A stretch of DNA of 32,702 nucleotides from an uncultured Clostridia bacterium (GTDB taxonomy: Bacteria; Bacillota; Clostridia; Oscillospirales; Acutalibacteraceae): positions 1 through 32,702 of the forward strand of contig CAMCHQ010000021.1 of NCBI GenBank assembly GCA_945874765.1, in the 5' to 3' direction. Below the pieces are notes generated by a model that saw only the letters and a list, made by a program, of their open reading frames with translations, searched no databases and was not told the DNA's origin. Positions 27,881 to 32,702 of the stretch are shown here, one piece after another (the stretch's first letter is position 1; each line of letters opens with the position of its first letter). A program made the position numbers and the translations under genes.

Positions 27881-28297
27881 ATGATTAAACTCATAATCGG
27901 AAATAAAGGTTCAGGAAAAACTAAGAAGCTTATCGACCAAGTTAATGTTTGCGTTGAGAACTCTGACGGCAACGTTGTTTGCATTGAAAAAGAGCCAAAG
28001 CTTACATATGATGTTTCATCTAAGGCTCGTCTTTTAGAGACTGAAACATATCTTATCAACGGTCATAAGGCATTTTACGGCTTCCTTGCAGGTATTTGCG
28101 CAGGTAACTATGATGTAACCGATATTCTTATTGATGCTACATTTAAGATTGTAGGCAGAGAGTATGAAAAGCTTCCTCAATTCTTTGAGATGCTTTCAGA
28201 ACTTTCAGAAGCTACAGACGTAAACTTCTATTTCACAATCAGCTGTGATAAGGAAGATTTACCTGTTGAAATCTTTGATTATTGCGAAGAGTTATAA
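27881..28297 (+). CDS. Small P-loop protein of unknown function
   Basis: A 138-residue protein beginning with a clear Walker A (IIGNKGSGKTKKL) and a Walker B-like DILIDATF near the middle. Little else of an ATPase fold is present, and it is much shorter than typical P-loop NTPases. Similar Clostridia proteins are sometimes labelled as PilT-like or hypothetical (from memory). A strong GGAGG lies before the ATG. It appears cotranscribed with pgi and shares its codon use, which suggests high expression. The function is not known. Confidence 0.8.
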   Translation: MIKLIIGNKGSGKTKKLIDQVNVCVENSDGNVVCIEKEPKLTYDVSSKARLLETETYLINGHKAFYGFLAGICAGNYDVTDILIDATFKIVGREYEKLPQFFEMLSELSEATDVNFYFTISCDKEDLPVEIFDYCEEL

Positions 28298-28310
28298 TTA
28301 GGAAAATATT

Positions 28311-28342
28311 AAGCGGTACAGTTAATTCTGTACCGCTTTTTT
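28311..28342 (+). terminator. Terminator of the pgi unit
   Basis: AAGCGGTACAG (28311-28321) pairs with CTGTACCGCTT (28328-28338) around TTAATT, followed by a T run. Confidence 0.9.
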
Positions 28343-28356
28343 ATACAATTCACAAA

Positions 28357-28389
28357 GTAAAAAGTGAGGCTGAATTAACAGCCTCACTT
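28357..28389 (-). terminator. Terminator of the lactaldehyde reductase gene
   Basis: On the minus strand AAGTGAGGCTG pairs with CAGCCTCACTT (28362-28372 with 28379-28389), followed by TTT. It sits back to back with the pgi terminator. Confidence 0.85.
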
Positions 28390-28407
28390 AATTTATATAT
28401 GTATTAA

Positions 28408-29556
28408 TTACATAAGTGAAAGGTAAAGTTGCTTGATTTCCTCAACACTTGTTTCTCTCGGGTTACCCGGACGGCAAGCGTCGTCATAAGCTGACTGAGC
28501 AAGGAAGTCAACATCTTCAGGCTTTACGATATCTTTAAGATTTTCAGGAATACCGACATCTTTAGAAAGTTTCTTAACAGCATCAACTGCAGCTTTTCTT
28601 GCTTCGTCAAGTGTCATATCGTCTGCGCCTTCAACACCCATTGCTTTTGCAATATCTCTGTATTTTTCACCTGTTGCAGGAGCGTTATATTCCATAACTG
28701 TAGGAAGAATGATTGCATTTGCAACACCGTGAGGAGTATCATAAAGTGCACCGAGTGGGTGAGCCATTGAGTGAACAATACCGAGACCTACGTTTGAAAA
28801 GCCCATACCTGCAACATACTGACCGAGAGCCATACCTTCTCTGCCTTCAGGTGTATTTTCAACTGCGCCTCTTAAACTCTTAGAAATAATCTCAATTGCT
28901 TTAAGGTGGAACATATCGGAAAGTTCCCAAGCACCGGCTGTAATGTAGCCTTCAATAGCATGGGTAAGAGCGTCCATACCTGTTGCCGCAGTAAGTCCCT
29001 TAGGCATTGATGACATCATATCAGGGTCAACTACTGCTACTACCGGAATATCTTTAGGGTCAACACAAACCATCTTTCTGTTCTTTTCAGTATCGGTAAT
29101 TACATAGTTGATTGTAACTTCAGCCGCAGTACCTGCCGTGGTCGGAACTGCGATAATAGGAACACATTTATTTGTTGTAGGTGCAACGCCTTCAAGAGAA
29201 CGAACATCTGCAAAATCAGGATTTTTAATAATAATACCGATTGCTTTAGCTGTATCCATTGATGAACCGCCGCCGATAGCGATAATGCAGTCAGCACCCG
29301 AAGCCTTAAATGCAGCTACACCTGTCTGTACGTTTTCAATAGTCGGGTTTGGCTTAATTTCGCTGTAGATTTCATAATCAATATCAGCGTTGTCAAGAAC
29401 ATCCGTAACCTTTTTTGTTACACCGAACTTAATGAGGTCAGGGTCCGAGCAAACAAAAGCCTTTTTAAATTTTCTTCCCTTTACTTCAGTTGCTATTTCT
29501 TTAATAGCGCCTGCGCCGTGATAACTTGTTTCATTTAATACAAATCTGTTTACCAT
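28408..29556 (-). CDS. fucO: Iron-containing alcohol dehydrogenase, FucO-like lactaldehyde reductase
   Basis: Group III metal-dependent dehydrogenase. The 382-residue product aligns from memory along its whole length with E. coli FucO (lactaldehyde to 1,2-propanediol, fucose and rhamnose fermentation), including NPTI, IAIGGGS, FADVRSLEG, PTTAGTAAEVTINYVITD and the metal ligands Asp195, His199 (DALTHAIEGY), His262 and His276 (AHPLGALYDTPHG). The ATG at 29556 follows AAGGAG and starts MVNRFVLNE, the normal FucO N terminus; an upstream in-frame start is not needed. No fucose or rhamnose genes are adjacent, so ethanol or another aldehyde could also be the substrate. Confidence 0.9.
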   Translation of the reverse strand: MVNRFVLNETSYHGAGAIKEIATEVKGRKFKKAFVCSDPDLIKFGVTKKVTDVLDNADIDYEIYSEIKPNPTIENVQTGVAAFKASGADCIIAIGGGSSMDTAKAIGIIIKNPDFADVRSLEGVAPTTNKCVPIIAVPTTAGTAAEVTINYVITDTEKNRKMVCVDPKDIPVVAVVDPDMMSSMPKGLTAATGMDALTHAIEGYITAGAWELSDMFHLKAIEIISKSLRGAVENTPEGREGMALGQYVAGMGFSNVGLGIVHSMAHPLGALYDTPHGVANAIILPTVMEYNAPATGEKYRDIAKAMGVEGADDMTLDEARKAAVDAVKKLSKDVGIPENLKDIVKPEDVDFLAQSAYDDACRPGNPRETSVEEIKQLYLSLM

Positions 29557-29580
29557 TGTTATTATCTCCTTATATATAAA

Positions 29581-29600
29581 GTAGGGGAATTTCATCCCAC
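29581..29600 (-). promoter_or_regulatory. Possible operator at the lactaldehyde reductase start
   Basis: An imperfect inverted repeat, GTGGGATGAAATTCCCCTAC on the minus strand, covers the predicted start of transcription just downstream of the -10 box. A repressor site is possible; no regulator gene is adjacent. Confidence 0.25.
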
Positions 29601-29606
29601 GAAACA

Positions 29607-29635
29607 ATAATACTACTTTGACAATTATTTATCAA
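29607..29635 (-). promoter_or_regulatory. Promoter of the lactaldehyde reductase gene
   Basis: Read on the minus strand: TTGATA (29630-29635), a 17-nt spacer and TATTAT (29607-29612). The predicted start is near 29600, about 45 nt before the ATG. Confidence 0.65.
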
Positions 29636-29681
29636 TAAATACAACAAAATATGCAAGATTTTTTAAAAGATTGTTTACTAA

Positions 29682-29711
29682 TAGACAATATTTAGAAATA
29701 AGTTTTATAAT
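29682..29711 (+). promoter_or_regulatory. Possible upstream promoter of yceD-rpmF
   Basis: TAGACA (29682-29687), an 18-nt spacer and a perfect TATAAT (29706-29711). It would give a second start about 75 nt upstream of the main yceD promoter. Confidence 0.4.
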
Positions 29712-29757
29712 AAATCATCCAAAATATAAAATTTAGTTGTCATTTTCAAATTAACTA

Positions 29758-29786
29758 TTGACAAAACACCGCCTTATATATATAAT
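29758..29786 (+). promoter_or_regulatory. Near-perfect sigma-A promoter of yceD-rpmF
   Basis: Consensus TTGACA (29758-29763), a 17-nt spacer and consensus TATAAT (29781-29786). Such a match to consensus is rare and fits a ribosomal protein operon. It also shows that an in-frame TTG at 29758 is not the yceD start. Confidence 0.9.
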
Positions 29787-29814
29787 ACTTAAAGTGCGAG
29801 TGCGAGGTGATTTT

Positions 29815-30315
29815 ATGAGAATTGACCTTAATAATTTGTTAAGCGGTGTTCAAACGCAGCTTGATATTAATTATGTTCTTGATTTAAGTAATCTCATTTA
29901 CAGCACTTATAATCCTATTAAAAACGGCGTTAATGTTGTCGGATGTCTTTATTCCAAGGCAGATGTTTTATATCTCGATATTAATATCAGCTTTGATTTC
30001 TTCGGTTTTTGTGACAGATGTGCAGAGAAGGTAAAAAAGCATTTTTCCTTTGATGTTAAGCGCATTGTTGTTGAAAAACTCGAAAATGAGGAAGATGATG
30101 ATGACTATATTGTTGTAAGTAATAGGGAACTCGATTTAGACGAATTAGTGAACGAAGAGGTTTCGCTTTCATTGCCTAATAAAATTCTTTGCAAAGAGGA
30201 TTGTAAAGGTTTATGTCCGAAATGCGGCGCTAATTTGAATGTCAAGCAATGTAACTGCAAAAAAGATGTCGACCCCAGAATGGCAGCTCTGTTGCAGCTA
30301 CTCGAAGATGAATAA
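29815..30315 (+). CDS. YceD family protein (DUF177)
   Basis: A 166-residue protein of the DUF177/YceD family, almost always encoded directly before rpmF as here and thought to take part in 23S rRNA accumulation or large-subunit assembly. Visible features are FGFCDRC (residues 63-69), an acidic stretch ENEEDDDDY, and a cysteine-rich tail ([13 protein letters not shown], then CNC) that could bind a metal, followed by the conserved [11 protein letters not shown]. The ATG at 29815 follows AGGTGA. The gap to rpmF is 32 nt with no terminator. Confidence 0.9.
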   Translation: MRIDLNNLLSGVQTQLDINYVLDLSNLIYSTYNPIKNGVNVVGCLYSKADVLYLDINISFDFFGFCDRCAEKVKKHFSFDVKRIVVEKLENEEDDDDYIVVSNRELDLDELVNEEVSLSLPNKILCKEDCKGLCPKCGANLNVKQCNCKKDVDPRMAALLQLLEDE

Positions 30316-30347
30316 TATGGCTTTTTAATAAAAAGGAGGCAATTAAG

Positions 30348-30530
30348 ATGGCAGTACCTGCAAGAAAAACATCAAAAGCAAGAAAGAACAAGAGAAGATC
30401 AAGCGTTTGGAAAATGGACGCTCCGACACTTGTAAAGTGCTCAAACTGTGGCGGCTACACTGTATCTCACAAGGTATGCGGCAACTGCGGTTATTATAAC
30501 GGCAAAGAAGTTATCAGCAAGGAAGCGTAA
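30348..30530 (+). CDS. rpmF: 50S ribosomal protein L32
   Basis: Large-subunit ribosomal protein. The 60-residue product starts [18 protein letters not shown] and has the four-cysteine zinc ribbon CSNC...CGNC. AAGGAGG precedes the ATG. It is cotranscribed with yceD and ended by a terminator at 30546. Confidence 0.97.
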   Translation: MAVPARKTSKARKNKRRSSVWKMDAPTLVKCSNCGGYTVSHKVCGNCGYYNGKEVISKEA

Positions 30531-30545
30531 GATTTTACATTTGTT

Positions 30546-30575
30546 GGCGGACATTTTGTCCGCCTTTCTTGTTAT
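30546..30575 (+). terminator. Terminator of yceD-rpmF
   Basis: GGCGGACA (30546-30553) pairs with TGTCCGCC (30557-30564) with a TTT loop, followed by a T-rich tail TTTCTTGTTATTT. No promoter for der is evident between it and 30601, so der may rely partly on read-through. Confidence 0.8.
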
Positions 30576-30600
30576 TTACTACTAAATAGGAGGTTAGCTT

Positions 30601-31929
30601 ATGGCAAAACCTGTTGTTGCGATTGTCGGCAGACCGAATGTCGGCAAATCAACTCTTTTTAATAAATTAATAGGAACAAGGCTTTCTATTGTTGATGATA
30701 CACCGGGTGTTACAAGAGACAGAATTTACGGTGACTGCGAATGGCTTAATCATAAGTTTTTGCTTGTCGATACAGGCGGTATTGAGCCTAACACATCCGA
30801 TATAATTTTAAGTCAAATGAGAACTCAGGCTGAAATTGCAATTTCAACTGCCGACGTTATTATTCTTGTGACTAATATCCGTGACGGTGTTGTTGCAAGC
30901 GATTATGACGTTGCAACTATGCTTCAAAAAAGCGGTAAACCGATAATTTTATGCGTTAATAAGTGCGACAGTATCGGTGAGCCGGACCCTGAATTTTATG
31001 AATTTTATAATCTCGGATTAGGTGACCCTGTTGCAGTTTCTGCCGCACACGGTCACGGCACAGGCGATTTACTTGACGAGGTTCTCAAATATCTTCCCGA
31101 AAATGACGAAGAAGATGATGACGACGAGGTAATTAAGGTTGCTATTATCGGTAAACCCAATGTCGGCAAATCATCGCTTGTAAATAAAATCAGCGGTGTA
31201 AATCGTGCTATAGTATCGGATATTGCCGGTACAACACGTGATACCACCGATACATTTGTTGAAAATCAATACGGTAAATTCAATTTTATCGATACGGCAG
31301 GTCTCAGAAGAAAGAGCCGTGTTGACGATGCAATTGAAAAATACAGTATTATTCGTGCAAGAATGGCTGTTGAAAGAGCAAATGTCTGCGTAATTATGAT
31401 TGATGCCGTTGAGGGCTTTACCGAGCAAGATTCAAAAGTCGCCGGCATTGCACTTGAACAGGGCAAGGCTTGTATTATAGCTGTCAATAAGTGGGACGCT
31501 GTTGAAAAAGACGGTAACACTATGAAAGAATACAGAGAAAAGCTTGCAAACGATTTTTCATTTATGAGTTATGCTCCGATTATGTTTATTTCAGCTAAAA
31601 CAGGGCAGAGGATTGACAAATTGTATGAAATGATATCATTTGTTCATTCTCAAAACTCTATGAGAATTTCTACCGGTAAACTTAACGAAGTTCTTGCAAG
31701 TGCGACTGCACGTGTTCAACCGCCGACCGATAAAGGCAAAAGGCTTAAAATATTCTATATGACGCAGGCTTCCACAAGACCGCCGACGTTTGTATTTTTC
31801 GTCAATAATGCCGAACTTTTCCATTTCTCATACCAAAGATATCTTGAAAATCAAATCAGAGATATTTTCGGTCTTGACGGAACTCCGGTTAGATTTATAA
31901 TAAGAGAACGGGGAGAGGGCAAAAAATGA
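30601..31929 (+). CDS. der: Ribosome biogenesis GTPase Der (EngA)
   Basis: Double GTPase needed for maturation of the 50S subunit. The 442-residue product has the first G domain (GRPNVGKS at 10-17, DTPGVTRD, DTGG, NKCD), an acidic linker (ENDEEDDDDE), the second G domain (GKPNVGKS, DIAGTTRD, DTAGLRRKS, NKWD), and the C-terminal KH-like domain ending RFIIRERG. AGGAGG lies before the ATG. Its stop overlaps plsY (ATGA), a pairing widespread in Firmicutes. Confidence 0.97.
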   Translation: MAKPVVAIVGRPNVGKSTLFNKLIGTRLSIVDDTPGVTRDRIYGDCEWLNHKFLLVDTGGIEPNTSDIILSQMRTQAEIAISTADVIILVTNIRDGVVASDYDVATMLQKSGKPIILCVNKCDSIGEPDPEFYEFYNLGLGDPVAVSAAHGHGTGDLLDEVLKYLPENDEEDDDDEVIKVAIIGKPNVGKSSLVNKISGVNRAIVSDIAGTTRDTTDTFVENQYGKFNFIDTAGLRRKSRVDDAIEKYSIIRARMAVERANVCVIMIDAVEGFTEQDSKVAGIALEQGKACIIAVNKWDAVEKDGNTMKEYREKLANDFSFMSYAPIMFISAKTGQRIDKLYEMISFVHSQNSMRISTGKLNEVLASATARVQPPTDKGKRLKIFYMTQASTRPPTFVFFVNNAELFHFSYQRYLENQIRDIFGLDGTPVRFIIRERGEGKK

Positions 31930-32591
31930 TACCGGCACTGATTATATCGGCAGTTGTTTCATATCTTCTCGGAAGCTTGAATTTTGGTATAATTATATCA
32001 AAATCGCTTAATAAAGATGACGTGAGAAGTCACGGAAGCGGTAACGCCGGTTCAACAAATATGCTTAGAAATTACGGTAAAAAATACGCTGTAATGACAA
32101 TTATAGGGGATATGCTAAAGGTTGCCGTTGCAATTATTATTTCATTTATAATTGTGAGAAAAATGGGAAATATATCGCTGGCTGAAAACGGCGGAGCATA
32201 TATTTTAGGAATAGACGCAAGAATGTTTACTAAATCATTTTCCGGTCTTTTCTGCGTGCTCGGTCATATTTTTCCTTGCTTTTTCGGCTTCAAAGGCGGC
32301 AAGGGCGTTGCCACCGCCGGCGGAATGGTATTTATGATTGATTGGCGTATAGCGCTTATTTTGCTTGCTATATTTGCAATTATTGTGTTAATCACAAAAT
32401 ATGTATCACTCGGAAGCATTGCAATGGCTGTTTTTTATCCCGTATTTATATTTATCTTTTATAAATCTCTGCCGCTTGCACTTTTATCATTAATTTTTAC
32501 ATTGATAGTTTTGCTTGCACACAGAGAAAATATTAAAAAATTGATTAACCATACAGAAAGTAAAATAGGCAGTAAAAAAGAAAATAAATAA
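31926..32591 (+). CDS. plsY: Glycerol-3-phosphate acyltransferase PlsY
   Basis: Integral membrane enzyme that transfers the acyl group from acyl-phosphate to glycerol 3-phosphate, the first step of phospholipid synthesis in Gram-positive bacteria. The 221-residue product has several hydrophobic segments starting with ALIISAVVSYLLGSLNFGIII, and the conserved loops SHGSGNAGSTNMLRNYG and GHIFPCFFGFKGGKGVATAGG, then HRENIKKL. The start overlaps the der stop by 4 nt. The C terminus is lysine-rich. A strong terminator follows. Confidence 0.95.
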   Translation: MIPALIISAVVSYLLGSLNFGIIISKSLNKDDVRSHGSGNAGSTNMLRNYGKKYAVMTIIGDMLKVAVAIIISFIIVRKMGNISLAENGGAYILGIDARMFTKSFSGLFCVLGHIFPCFFGFKGGKGVATAGGMVFMIDWRIALILLAIFAIIVLITKYVSLGSIAMAVFYPVFIFIFYKSLPLALLSLIFTLIVLLAHRENIKKLINHTESKIGSKKENK

Positions 32592-32609
32592 AACTTTTTA
32601 ATCTTACCG

Positions 32610-32645
32610 AAAAGGAGAGGCTTAGTATCAAGCTTCTCCTTTTTT
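32610..32645 (+). terminator. Terminator of der-plsY
   Basis: AAAAGGAGA (32610-32618) pairs with TCTCCTTTT (32635-32643), with further GCTT/AAGC pairing inside and a T run to 32645. The terminal repeat begins 3 nt later. Confidence 0.9.
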
Positions 32646-32647
32646 AC

Positions 32648-32702
32648 ATTGTCCAGCAATGGTTGATAACCCCCGGTTCTACCGGGGGAAACAGAAAGCT
32701 TT
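32648..32702. repeat. Right copy of 55-nt terminal inverted repeat
   Basis: Exact reverse complement of bases 1-55, including the GC-rich hairpin (ACCCCCGGTTCTACCGGGGG region). It lies directly after the plsY terminator. The left copy, read in the same direction, also lies beside a terminator hairpin, so both copies of the repeat sit next to terminators. The true element probably continues beyond the window. Confidence 0.9.

Noticed and set aside
29758-29814. Extended YceD start at a TTG at 29758
   Set aside because: The TTG belongs to a perfect TTGACA -35 box, and AGGTGA precedes the ATG at 29815.

Overview
The window looks like a chromosomal segment of a low-GC, spore-forming Clostridia (Firmicutes), most likely of the Oscillospiraceae/Ruminococcaceae type and from the gut. 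The grounds are AT-rich codon use, consensus sigma-A promoters, AddAB instead of RecBCD, the sporulation genes spoIIR, sipL-like and spoIVA, and a yceD-rpmF pair. Both ends carry the same 55-nt sequence in inverted orientation. The window is therefore probably one whole assembly contig that stops at a repeated element.

Left edge (1-884): no protein gene. It holds the terminal repeat, a strong terminator, the 5' part of a group II intron that has lost its reverse transcriptase, a stretch with potential RNA structure, a long terminator and the ligA promoter. From 885 to 16650 ten genes run head to tail with overlaps or gaps of at most 15 nt: ligA, a two-TM unknown, murD, two M42 metallopeptidases, a GNAT protein, a PLP lyase-like protein, a DUF2461 protein, addB and addA. 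One promoter was found for the set. It joins DNA ligation, break repair, cell-wall precursor synthesis and peptide turnover.

Middle (16651-22720): rpmE with its own promoter and terminator, yigZ, spoIIR (forespore signal for sigma-E activation), a minus-strand SAM methyltransferase gene broken by a 1-nt frameshift, then sipL-like and spoIVA (coat basement layer). The methyltransferase has a striking leader: a TTGACA promoter, a 30-codon leader-peptide ORF, a possible antiterminator and a 10-bp terminator with seven U's directly before its ribosome binding site. This looks like ribosome-sensing transcription attenuation, as known for antibiotic resistance genes, and is the most interesting feature of the window. 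A small zinc-ribbon gene ends this part.

Right part (22741-32702): a GHL10-type lipoprotein converging on mtaB (tRNA methylthiotransferase), a D,D-carboxypeptidase, pgi, a small P-loop protein of unknown role, a FucO-like lactaldehyde reductase with its own promoter, yceD-rpmF from a near-perfect promoter, der and plsY, a terminator, and the second copy of the terminal repeat.
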